Assembly (NCBI GenBank): GCA_018432765.1 | Contig: JAHDSI010000062.1 | Coordinates: 1-34,897, forward strand | Length of the DNA: 34,897 nucleotides | Reading direction: 5' to 3' | Source: Methanoregulaceae archaeon | Lineage (GTDB): Archaea; Halobacteriota; Methanomicrobia; Methanomicrobiales; Methanospirillaceae | In this document: positions 1 through 6,807 of the stretch, one piece after another | How positions within the stretch are numbered: the first letter of the stretch is position 1 | How the letters are laid out: each line of letters starts with the position of its first letter | Made by a program: the position numbers and the translations under genes | Notes under the pieces: generated by a model | Told to the model about the DNA's origin: nothing | What the model saw: the letters and a program-made list of their open reading frames with translations, nothing else | The model's database searches: none

Positions 1-77
1 AATTCTCCCTGTATCTCATCCAGCATCTTCAATAATTCAGCTTTTCCCGAAAAGCTGCTCTTTTCAACATCCTGCAT
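1..77 (-). CDS. N-terminal fragment of an unidentified protein (runs off the window edge)
   Basis: Reading leftward from an ATG at 77-75 there is an open frame to the window edge giving about 25 residues that begin MQDVEKSSFSGKAELLKM. The upstream in-frame codons reach a TAG with no other start, so ATG 77 is the only ATG start available. The peptide looks like a normal hydrophilic, helical N-terminus but is too short to assign to a family. It would be divergent from the glutaredoxin gene at 275, with both promoters sharing the 78-274 interval. I see no strong SD upstream. It could also be a chance open frame. Confidence 0.4.
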   Translation of the reverse strand, partial: MQDVEKSSFSGKAELLKMLDEIQGE

Positions 78-204
78 CTCTGAACACCGGTTTATTAGTC
101 TCTATCATCTCCCGGAGCGATAAAGGATTTCATCTACCAGGCAATTGAGCATGGGATCTCTTTCCCGGGGTTGTATCAGGGTATTTTTGTTTCACCATGC
201 GAGG

Positions 205-213
205 ATTAAATAG
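205..213 (+). promoter_or_regulatory. Possible TATA box for the glutaredoxin/FTR operon
   Basis: An AT-rich stretch (TTAAATA core) lies about 65 bases before the chosen start at 275. It would place transcription start near 235-240 and give a short leader. The longer open frame from ATG 197 would begin upstream of this box, which supports the later start. Weak evidence based only on sequence resemblance. Confidence 0.3.
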
Positions 214-274
214 GATATCCGGATATTCATTGAATGGAGATAAACGGTATAACAAAAAAAATTCTGGTGCTTGT

Positions 275-556
275 ATGATCGAGATGACGCATATTGATGG
301 AGAAGATAAAGGGAAGGTTGTGCTGTATGCATTGAGCACATGCGGCTGGTGCGCAAAGACAAAGGAGTTGCTGGCAGAACTGGGAGTCGAGCACAGTTAT
401 GTCTATGTCGATCTCCTGGAGCCTGATGAGATTGAAGAAGCGTTAACCGAAGTGGAACGCTATAACCCGAGTGGATCGTTTCCCACACTTGTCATCAACG
501 ATTCCCGGGTGATCGTCGGGTTCCGCGAACAGGAGATACGGGAGGCCCTCTCATGA
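275..556 (+). CDS. Glutaredoxin/NrdH-like thiol-disulfide protein
   Basis: A protein of 93 residues with a thioredoxin fold: beta strand KVVLYALST, then the redox motif CGWC (Cys23, Cys26), and the cis-proline segment SGSFPTLVIND before the last helix. It would carry reducing equivalents to target disulfides in the cytosol. The frame is open back to ATG 197, but the extra 26 residues are unlike the family, so I chose ATG 275 (a second Met is at 284). Its stop overlaps the next start (ATGA at 553-556), so it is translationally coupled to the ferredoxin:thioredoxin reductase gene. That suggests it is the substrate of that reductase, an inference from context. Confidence 0.85.
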   Translation: MIEMTHIDGEDKGKVVLYALSTCGWCAKTKELLAELGVEHSYVYVDLLEPDEIEEALTEVERYNPSGSFPTLVINDSRVIVGFREQEIREALS

Positions 557-1062
557 ATGATTCTGTTATTGGAAAAGAAGAGCTTGTGAAGAGATGCGAA
601 GAGGTTGCCAGGGATGCCGTGCAGGGAGGCTACTTCCTGAATCCCGACACGGACTTTACAAAAAACCTGGTCAGGGGGCTGATGGTCAACGAGCAGCGGT
701 ACGGATACCCTGCATGTCCCTGCCGGATCGCGTCGGGAAAGCGGGAGCAGGACCTCGATATCATCTGCCCATGTGATTACCGTGACACTGACCTGGAGGA
801 ATTCGGTGCATGTTACTGTGCCCTGTACGTATCGGGAGAGATCACGAGGGGTGAAAAGACCGTGGGCCCAATCCCTGAACGTCGTCCTCCACGAAGTATG
901 CGGAAGACCGTTTCGAAGGCCCCTTCCGGGAATGTGCCGCTGACTGTCTCCTTGCCTGTCTGGCGGTGCAGGGTCTGCGGTTATCTGTGTGCCCGCGAAT
1001 CCCCGCCACTGGTATGCCCGATATGCAAGGTTGCACAGGACCGTTTTGAACGGTTCCTCTGA
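553..1062 (+). CDS. Ferredoxin:thioredoxin reductase catalytic subunit fused to a rubredoxin-like domain
   Basis: A protein of 169 residues. Residues 5-95 match the catalytic beta subunit of ferredoxin:thioredoxin reductase: the three Cys pairs CPC (55,57), CPC (72,74) and CYC (87,89) supply the [4Fe-4S] ligands and the active-site disulfide. A linker rich in Arg and Pro (about 100-130) leads to a rubredoxin-like knuckle pair, CRVC (139,142) and CPIC (155,158), which should bind one iron. The family takes electrons from ferredoxin to reduce thioredoxins; the fused rubredoxin would add an electron-transfer module. No variable (alpha) subunit gene lies nearby, as is usual in non-plant members. 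It overlaps the glutaredoxin-like gene by 4 bases, making that protein the probable partner. Confidence 0.88.
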   Translation: MNDSVIGKEELVKRCEEVARDAVQGGYFLNPDTDFTKNLVRGLMVNEQRYGYPACPCRIASGKREQDLDIICPCDYRDTDLEEFGACYCALYVSGEITRGEKTVGPIPERRPPRSMRKTVSKAPSGNVPLTVSLPVWRCRVCGYLCARESPPLVCPICKVAQDRFERFL

Positions 1063-1068
1063 TTTTTT

Positions 1069-1105
1069 GGGGCCTTCACACGAGACTCCACAGCCCCGGC
1101 TTTTT
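1069..1105 (+). terminator. Possible terminator after the FTR gene
   Basis: GGGGC at 1069-1073 can pair with GCCCC at 1093-1097, and the stem is followed by a run of five T at 1101-1105. It lies 7 bases after the FTR stop. The stem is only five base pairs and the loop is 19 bases, so this is a weak call. Confidence 0.3.
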
Positions 1106-1165
1106 GAAAAGGTGAACGGAGTCCCGATCTGAATTTTCAAATAACAATCAGGGGCATATTCTATT

Positions 1166-1504
1166 ATGGAAGATGCGATTGAAGTTGAGATAGTCGGGAT
1201 GAAGGACTCGTCCTGTTCTCCGTTTCCCTGTGACATGACGCGCAGTTGCGGGCTGTATGACTGCCATCCGACGGGCAGGCTGGTGCCCGCGTTTGAAGCG
1301 CTATCGGAGGAGATACGGCAACAATATGGAGAGAGAGTCCGGATGAAGCTAACCCTCATCGATGACGAAGTCCCGGCGCATATCCAGAAGATCATCGAGA
1401 AACATTATCCACCGATCCCCATCATCCTGGTGAACCGGGAGCTGGTCCCGATGGGAAGAATATCGTTGCCCCAACTTCAAAAAGAGATTGAAAAAAGGCT
1501 CTGA
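1166..1504 (+). CDS. Cys-rich thioredoxin-fold protein, function unknown
   Basis: A protein of 112 residues. The N-terminus is a beta strand (EVEIVGM) followed by a Cys-rich segment, CSPFPC then CGLYDC, at about residues 17-34. Later come a helix and the segment PPIPIILVNRELVPMG, which resembles the cis-proline strand-turn of thioredoxin-like folds, and the helix QLQKEIEKRL. It therefore looks like a thiol protein related to thioredoxins but with five Cys in an unusual arrangement. I do not recognise a named family. It follows the glutaredoxin/FTR pair by about 100 bases on the same strand and may be part of the same redox unit. It is convergent with carbonic anhydrase, with a single base between the stops. 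Confidence 0.7.
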   Translation: MEDAIEVEIVGMKDSSCSPFPCDMTRSCGLYDCHPTGRLVPAFEALSEEIRQQYGERVRMKLTLIDDEVPAHIQKIIEKHYPPIPIILVNRELVPMGRISLPQLQKEIEKRL

Positions 1505-1505
1505 A

Positions 1506-2078
1506 TCAGGTGACCTTCGTGAGAACCCCTGTGGCAAGATCATAATACAGGCCATGGATCCCGATCCGATTCTCCTTGAGAGCAATTTTTACGATGGGAT
1601 AAGAATTGAGATGTTCGATCTGGAGGCGGATATTTTCAAGCTCTATCTCCCTTGAACGGACCTGGGGGGATTCAGGGTTTGGCATACGGGCATCAACCCT
1701 CTCCTTTGCCTCCCTGGCGTTGTTGAGCCAGAGCGGTATATACGAATCCGTGCTCGCCTTGTCCAGGGCCTTGATTGCCCCACAGTCCGAGTGACCGCAG
1801 ATCACGATGTCTGTGACCTTGAGATGTGCCACGGCATATTCAAGGACCGTCGCAAAGTTCCAGTCATGGATGGGAACGATATTTCCGATGTTTCGCTGGA
1901 TAAAGATCTCTCCAGGTTTTGATTCTGTAATCAGTTCAGGGTTGACTCTCGAATCGGAGCAGCCGATCCAGAGGACCTTCGGGCTCTGCCCGACTGTGAG
2001 CCGCTTGTAGAGTTCGATATTTTCATTGAATTCGGATTCCCGGAATTTCATGTTTCCAAGAAGCAGGTTGTCGATCAT
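1506..2078 (-). CDS. Beta-class carbonic anhydrase
   Basis: A protein of 190 residues that interconverts CO2 and bicarbonate. The zinc site of the beta class is complete: Cys40 with the Asp42-Arg44 dyad in the motif CSDSR, and His96 and Cys99 in GHSDCGA. The frame is open to a GTG at 2087, but that codon lies inside the SD sequence AAAAGGAGTG. The ATG at 2078 sits about 8 bases after the AGGAG and gives the family-typical N-terminus MIDNLLLGN, so I chose it. In methanogens such enzymes supply CO2 or bicarbonate for C1 fixation. It is monocistronic and divergent from the DUF1624 gene. Confidence 0.95.
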   Translation of the reverse strand: MIDNLLLGNMKFRESEFNENIELYKRLTVGQSPKVLWIGCSDSRVNPELITESKPGEIFIQRNIGNIVPIHDWNFATVLEYAVAHLKVTDIVICGHSDCGAIKALDKASTDSYIPLWLNNAREAKERVDARMPNPESPQVRSREIELENIRLQIEHLNSYPIVKIALKENRIGIHGLYYDLATGVLTKVT

Positions 2079-2150
2079 TCTAATCACTCCTTTTACAGCA
2101 TCAGGACATTCCGTGTTTCCTGTGAGATGCTCAAAAGATAGATGGAGAGG

Positions 2151-2161
2151 AGGTTTAATAA
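2151..2161 (-). promoter_or_regulatory. Candidate TATA box for carbonic anhydrase
   Basis: On the minus strand the sequence CTTTATTAAAC lies about 75-80 bases upstream of ATG 2078, predicting a start of transcription near 2130 and a leader of about 50 bases. The same AT-rich stretch read on the plus strand (TTTAATAA) could serve the divergent membrane-protein gene at 2279. Confidence 0.4.
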
Positions 2162-2278
2162 AGATTGATCTTTTACGTTTCCTGGTACAGCGAAAAGATC
2201 ACGCGTTCCAGATAATCCAATTCGATCGGTCGAAAAACCGCTGATTGCCGTTACGCGGGAAAATTTCCTTTATTTGAT

Positions 2279-3028
2279 ATGGTTGTGCCGATGAAGAGCC
2301 ATGTGACTGAAAGATACTGGGAGATCGATATCTTCCGGGGTATTGCAGTTGTCATGATGATCATATTCCATATCGTATTCGATCTCACCTATTTCGACAT
2401 AGCGGCAATCAATGTCAGTTCCGGATTCTGGAGGCTTTTTGCCGGTTTGACGGCATCCCTCTTCCTCTTCCTCGTCGGAATGTCTCTCACCATCAGCGGC
2501 GCCCGTGCAGCGGCCATACTCACGCGAAGGGAATATATCCTCAAATATATCCGCAGAGGTCTGTTTATCATGGGGCTTGGTGCTCTCATCACCATAATAA
2601 CGTGGCTTGCCGTGCCGGAGGCAACCATCATCTTTGGAATTCTCCACCTGATCGGCTTTTCCGTAATGCTCGCACCCATCTTCCTGCGTCTCTTCTGGGG
2701 AAATCTCCTGGCAGGCGTCGTGCTCATCGCCGCCGGTTTGAGCGGGCTATTCCAGGAAGGCCCGTATTGGCTTCTCTGGCTCGGTGTGCACCCCCCGGGT
2801 TTTACAAGCCTCGATTATACCCCGCTTGTTCCCTGGCTGGGTGTAGTGCTTCTCGGGATTTTTATGGGAAAAGTCCTCTACCCGGGAGGATTGAGGGGAT
2901 TCGGGATGGTTGATGCGAACTTTTCTGCCCGTCCCCTGATGGAATATCTCGGGAGGCATTCACTCCTCATATATCTCCTTCACCAGCCGGTTATCCTCCT
3001 TGCGCTGTATCCACTGATGCCTGCATGA
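2279..3028 (+). CDS. DUF1624-type integral membrane protein (acyltransferase-like)
   Basis: A protein of 249 residues with about six to seven hydrophobic helices. It opens with the signature YWEIDIFRGIAVVMMIIFH, typical of the DUF1624/heparan-alpha-glucosaminide N-acetyltransferase-like family, in which a Glu/Asp-Arg motif precedes the first membrane helix. The C-terminus contains LGRHSLLIYLLHQPV, a conserved His-containing last helix of the same family. These proteins are thought to transfer acyl groups across the membrane; the substrate in archaea is unknown. Two ATG codons (2279, 2291) are possible and neither has a clear SD. The gene is alone on its strand, convergent with the histidine kinase. 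Confidence 0.8.
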   Translation: MVVPMKSHVTERYWEIDIFRGIAVVMMIIFHIVFDLTYFDIAAINVSSGFWRLFAGLTASLFLFLVGMSLTISGARAAAILTRREYILKYIRRGLFIMGLGALITIITWLAVPEATIIFGILHLIGFSVMLAPIFLRLFWGNLLAGVVLIAAGLSGLFQEGPYWLLWLGVHPPGFTSLDYTPLVPWLGVVLLGIFMGKVLYPGGLRGFGMVDANFSARPLMEYLGRHSLLIYLLHQPVILLALYPLMPA

Positions 3029-3055
3029 GCCTGCCCCCTGGCGTGGGCTGCGTTA

Positions 3056-4891
3056 TCAGCAATAGGTACGCAGTGAAAATCTGAAGGCTATCCCTTCATG
3101 GGGTCTCTCTGTGTTCCGGTCTTCCACGATGATCCTCCCGCCGTATCGATCGATGAGGGTCTTGACGATATACAGCCCGAGACCCTTCCCGCCCCCACTG
3201 GTGCCGTTCTGCCTGAACCTGGTGAATATCACTTCTTTTACGGAATCCGGGATTCCAGGGCCGGTATCTTCGATCGAGACCGTCACCTCGTCATCTCCAC
3301 CTCTCTCGACAGTGATACTGACCGATACCCCCATGCCCCCGAACCTGACACTGTTGCCGATGAGGTTTGAGAAGACTACTCCCAGGAGATCGTCGGCGCA
3401 GACCTGCGCCCCGCTCTCCGTGAATCTGATATCTGTATCAGGAAAATGCGCGATCTCCTGCCTGATCACCCTGTCGAGGTCGATCTCGACCAATTCATCA
3501 TCTTTCTCCTCGATTCTTCGTATCGTCTCGAGCGATCGAATCACCTCGCTGCTTTTATGTATCCCGTCAATCACCCGTGAGGCCAGATCCTTTGATTCAC
3601 CTTCTACCATCTCTATGAGGAGATCCCCGTACCATAACGATGCCAGGTTCGCGTTGTTGATGTCATGCATCACGATATCGAGGTAGAGGTTTGCTTTTCG
3701 GTTCGCATCGACAAGATCCTCCGAGAGCTGGAGCTTGGTCACCGCGGTCCCGGTCTCTTTTGCGATGGACTCGAGAATCTTCTTCTCTTCGGAGGAATAC
3801 GTGCGTGGACTTCTGCCTGCAAAAAAGATCACGCCTGTCCGCCCGTCACTCCGCGGAACCGGGATGACGATACCTGAGTGGACGCTCTCCCCGATAGCAG
3901 CGGCAGAGAAGATGAAAGATTCTCCCCCATCGATGGCCCTCCTCCAACTGCTACTCTCCTTCGAACCGGATTCTTCGATCTCCCTCAAAATATCCATATC
4001 GCCGCTATGGAAGAACCGTGGGGGTGCGGAAGGATTCGACATAGGGATCTTTGCCCCCCCGTATTCGGCTTTCAGGAAATTTCGTGTATATTCCAGGCAT
4101 TTCTCGACCAGTTCCTGCACAGAGGACGATTCACTTCCCTGGCCGATGATATGGTTGATGGTTGAGAGGTGCAGGTTGATCTTTTGTATCTCCTCCTCTG
4201 CACGCTTGCGCTCTGATATATCAGTCAGGGTGATGACCAGCTTATTGGCCGGGAGCCTTGATGCGGAGATGAGAACCGGGATGCGGTTTCCCGCACTCGA
4301 GACTATCGTTGATTCGAAAGGCGGGACAAACCCGCTCTTCGTGAGCGCCTGGAAAAAAGAGACTCGCCCGGACTCATCCTTCCAGAACTCTGTGATTGGT
4401 CTTCCCACCAGGTCTTCGGGGAGGTTCCCGAGGGTCCTGGATCCCCTCGGGTTGGCCTCTTCTATCACCAGCCCGTCTGCCTCGTTCTGTGCAAGGAATA
4501 TCCCGGTCTCGGAGCGATCGAATATCTCCCGGTACCGGGCCTCCTTCTCCTTCAGATCCCCGGAAAGTGAAGAGATGACTACGGCAATGGCGACAAGAAT
4601 GTAAAAGCTGGCCGTTGAGACGGCATAGGTGAGCTGGGGAAGGTCGGGGTAGCTCGCGCTATAGATCAACAGGACCTGGATGATGCCCACGACGACTGCA
4701 AATATGACCCCTCTTCGCGGAAACCAGTAGGCTGCGAGGATAATCGGGATGTAAAAGAAGAGGGGTGTGAGCAGGGATACGCCGAAATAGATACCTGCAA
4801 TGTTTGCGATGAAAGCGATAGCCGTGATAACGATCAGGATGGCAAGATGCAGGTTCTTTGCACCCGTTCCAGAAGGATCTGTCCTGTTCAT
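3056..4891 (-). CDS. Membrane sensor histidine kinase with PAS and GAF domains
   Basis: A protein of 611 residues. Residues 15-110 form about four membrane helices with very short loops. A PAS domain follows at about 115-228 (ending in TLTDISERKR), then a GAF-like domain at about 250-390. The phospho-acceptor helix carries His409 in the motif MHDINN, typical of methanogen kinases that use HD[IL] rather than HE. The ATPase domain has an N box around Asn513, a G1 box DTGPGIP (542-548) and a G2 box GGGKGLGL (566-573), so it should be active. The ligand cannot be read from sequence. It lies 107 bases downstream of a REC-PAS-TPR protein on the same strand, its likely signalling partner. A hairpin overlaps its SD region (see 4901-4922). 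Confidence 0.9.
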   Translation of the reverse strand: MNRTDPSGTGAKNLHLAILIVITAIAFIANIAGIYFGVSLLTPLFFYIPIILAAYWFPRRGVIFAVVVGIIQVLLIYSASYPDLPQLTYAVSTASFYILVAIAVVISSLSGDLKEKEARYREIFDRSETGIFLAQNEADGLVIEEANPRGSRTLGNLPEDLVGRPITEFWKDESGRVSFFQALTKSGFVPPFESTIVSSAGNRIPVLISASRLPANKLVITLTDISERKRAEEEIQKINLHLSTINHIIGQGSESSSVQELVEKCLEYTRNFLKAEYGGAKIPMSNPSAPPRFFHSGDMDILREIEESGSKESSSWRRAIDGGESFIFSAAAIGESVHSGIVIPVPRSDGRTGVIFFAGRSPRTYSSEEKKILESIAKETGTAVTKLQLSEDLVDANRKANLYLDIVMHDINNANLASLWYGDLLIEMVEGESKDLASRVIDGIHKSSEVIRSLETIRRIEEKDDELVEIDLDRVIRQEIAHFPDTDIRFTESGAQVCADDLLGVVFSNLIGNSVRFGGMGVSVSITVERGGDDEVTVSIEDTGPGIPDSVKEVIFTRFRQNGTSGGGKGLGLYIVKTLIDRYGGRIIVEDRNTERPHEGIAFRFSLRTYC

Positions 4892-4900
4892 GAGATAGGT

Positions 4901-4922
4901 ACCCCTCGTTTCTCATAGGGGT
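4901..4922 (-). promoter_or_regulatory. Leader hairpin overlapping the SD of the histidine kinase
   Basis: ACCCCT (4901-4906) and AGGGGT (4917-4922) form a perfect 6-bp inverted repeat with a 10-base loop. On the minus strand the purine-rich arm GAGGGGT lies about 9 bases before the kinase ATG (4891), so the stem would hide the SD sequence. It may modulate translation or may be chance. Confidence 0.35.
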
Positions 4923-4998
4923 TTGTGAATGATGCACAATAAAGACATTGATAGGAATTTTTGGGGATTTTTCCCGGCATGTATGTGCCTTTTTCGTC

Positions 4999-6321
4999 TT
5001 ATCTCCTGGTTTTTCCGATGCGAAGGAGCATCTGTGCCTGGTCAAAGGACTTCCTGGCTTCCTCGTGGCGATGTAGTTCCTTTAAGCATACCCCCCTGTA
5101 ATTCCAGGCATTGACATTTTCAGGGTCATCCTGGAGGACTATGTCAAAACACCGAATTGCCTCTTCCAGGAGGGCAGAGTCACCACTGCTTTTCCCGAGT
5201 TTTTCGAGCGCTTCACCCCTGAAGTAGTAGGTGAGACGTTCTTTTGGGGTGAGAGCGATTGAACGGTCAAAGCACTGTATGGCCTCCTCGTACCGTCCAA
5301 GCTCCTTCAGGCAGATGCCTCTCTCCTTCCATGCCTTCATGTGCCGGGGGTCCATCTCGATCACGCGGTCGAAGCAGACGATCGCATCTGAAAATTTTCC
5401 CTGCTTGTAATACAGGTCGACCCCTTTCCTGTACCATGCATCAGCAGATTTTCCAAACATCCGATCAAAAAGACCAAATTCACGGTCTTTCTCTTCTTTC
5501 TTCTTTCTATCGTCCTCAATTTTCCTGATGTCGGTGATGTCCCGTACCGATTCGATTGCACCGATGACCCGGCCTTTTTCATCGCAAATCCGGGTAGCAC
5601 GGACCCACATCGTTGCCGGTTCGCCTTTCCTCATCGCGTTCCGTGTCTCAGCAACAACTGAAGGTTCCTCTTTTTTCACGTTTGCATATGCACATCTCTC
5701 GATCTCTTCGGCCGAATAGTTGAGAAGATCTACAAGGACCGGACGTCGCTTTCCGTAAAATGGTATTGCATATTCATAATCCCCCTTTCCGATCATCTGC
5801 CCGGCCCGTATTCCTGTGAACTCTTCCATCGCCCTGTTCCAGGATACGACAGTCCCTTCGCTGTCTATGGCGAACGTGGCATCGGGCAGGTGGTTGATGA
5901 TATCCACCATCCGCCGGTCGGCCGAATGCAACGATTCTTCTGCAATCTTTCTCTGCAGCCCCTGCCGTATCATCCCGTCGAGTTCTGCAAACTGTGATTT
6001 TGGATCGGAGCCTTTCTGGAGGTAAAAGTCGGCACGGTTGTTCAGTGCTTCCTTTGCGACATGTTCCCGTCCCTTTCCGGTGAAGATGATGAAGGGCGTA
6101 TTGTCTCCTTCCGCGCGGAGAATCTTTAAAAAGACGATTCCGTCCATCATCGGCATCTCGTAGTCAGAGACGATCACGTCATATGTATTTGATTTCAGTC
6201 TCTCCATTGCCTCCAGCGCGGACCTGCACGTATCGACCTTCATCTCCCCGGAGCGTTCGAGAAACAACCGGGTGATTTCCAGGAGGGCGGGTTCGTCGTC
6301 TACGAATAAAACGGAGATCAT
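4999..6321 (-). CDS. Response regulator with REC, PAS and TPR domains
   Basis: A protein of 440 residues. The receiver domain (1-120) has all key residues: Asp8, Asp9, phospho-acceptor Asp53 (SDYEMPMMDG), Thr81 and Lys103. A PAS domain follows at about 130-270 with the segment VVSWNRAMEEFTG and ends with SVRDITDIRK. After a short charged linker, residues about 292-430 form four TPR repeats (AWYRKGVDLYYKQGKFSDAI and similar). There is no DNA-binding or enzymatic output domain, so the output is probably protein contact through the TPRs. It precedes the membrane histidine kinase in the same direction. The start ATG 6321 follows an AGGAC sequence. Confidence 0.9.
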   Translation of the reverse strand: MISVLFVDDEPALLEITRLFLERSGEMKVDTCRSALEAMERLKSNTYDVIVSDYEMPMMDGIVFLKILRAEGDNTPFIIFTGKGREHVAKEALNNRADFYLQKGSDPKSQFAELDGMIRQGLQRKIAEESLHSADRRMVDIINHLPDATFAIDSEGTVVSWNRAMEEFTGIRAGQMIGKGDYEYAIPFYGKRRPVLVDLLNYSAEEIERCAYANVKKEEPSVVAETRNAMRKGEPATMWVRATRICDEKGRVIGAIESVRDITDIRKIEDDRKKKEEKDREFGLFDRMFGKSADAWYRKGVDLYYKQGKFSDAIVCFDRVIEMDPRHMKAWKERGICLKELGRYEEAIQCFDRSIALTPKERLTYYFRGEALEKLGKSSGDSALLEEAIRCFDIVLQDDPENVNAWNYRGVCLKELHRHEEARKSFDQAQMLLRIGKTRR

Positions 6322-6375
6322 GGGGGTGTCCTGAATTTTGGATAATTGGCTATTGATTCCTTTTTTATTGATAAT

Positions 6376-6387
6376 ACTTATAATTTA
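6376..6387 (-). promoter_or_regulatory. Candidate TATA box for the REC-PAS-TPR gene
   Basis: On the minus strand the stretch AAATTATAAGT is centred about 60 bases upstream of ATG 6321, which would give a leader of roughly 30 bases. The surrounding 50 bases are very AT-rich. Confidence 0.4.
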
Positions 6388-6634
6388 TTGGATAAGACCT
6401 GCTTCATGCTTTATTTATGCGATCTCTGAACACCCCGCCACCAGTTTATGAGATGTGCCCATGAACCTGTATTCTTTTTCCGATGAGGCGTATCCCTGTC
6501 CTGATACCAAAAATATTCCCATATATCCGATTAAAACGAAAAATAACGCTTTTTGTTGGTTTAATGCTATCACGCATTTAATCACATATTTTCCCGATCA
6601 AGATATGTATCAGCGATGAATTACCAAAAAAGAC

Positions 6635-6651
6635 CCAAATATTTTATATAT
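6635..6651 (+). promoter_or_regulatory. Strong archaeal promoter with no obvious gene
   Basis: CCCAAAT followed by ATTTTATATAT is one of the best TATA-box matches in the window, with a plausible BRE element just upstream. It points rightward and predicts transcription start near 6670-6673. No normal-sized gene follows on that strand. Confidence 0.55.
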
Positions 6652-6671
6652 TAGTAAATCGAACAAAAATA

Positions 6672-6807
6672 ATGGTGCACCGGTTCCCGGGGGCGACCTA
6701 TGCCTGTTAACTTCCAAAAGACGTATCAAGGTGGCATCATGAAGGAAGAACAGGATCGCGTTTGACGGGATGTTTCTCGGTACACCCCCTGAAAAATTTT
6801 CATTTTT
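6672..6807 (+). ncRNA. Candidate short transcript or small-protein unit
   Basis: A unit of about 135 bases bounded by the promoter at 6641-6651 and by the T-rich run TTTTCATTTTT near 6797-6807. It contains a leaderless-position ATG at 6672 (12 codons), an ATG at 6700 (21 residues beginning MPVNFQKTYQ) and an ATG at 6739 with a GGTGG sequence just before it (8 residues). It may be a small RNA, a tiny protein gene or the remnant of a lost gene. Its 3' end would touch the 3' end of the convergent adenine deaminase transcript. Confidence 0.25.

Larger units (their letters stand above)
6322..6805. other. Gene-poor, AT-rich intergenic region of 484 bases
   Basis: No open frame above about 22 codons looks coding here. 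The left part (6340-6400) holds the promoter of the minus-strand response regulator. The middle (6420-6640) shows nothing I can name. The right part contains a strong plus-strand promoter at 6641-6651, two very short open frames (ATG 6672, 12 residues; ATG 6700, 21 residues) and a T-rich stretch at 6795-6807 next to the end of adenine deaminase. Confidence 0.6.

Noticed and set aside
460-1395. 311-residue open frame on the minus strand
   Set aside because: It is antisense to the reductase and thiol-protein genes, which have clear motifs; its composition is not protein-like.
3735-4604. 289-residue open frame on the plus strand
   Set aside because: Shadow of the histidine kinase; Ser/Arg-rich and without domains.
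6422-6434. Sequence ATCTCTGAACACC, also found at 76-88
   Set aside because: A 13-base match in two unrelated upstream regions; it may be chance, and the flanks agree only in a short GTTTAT segment.
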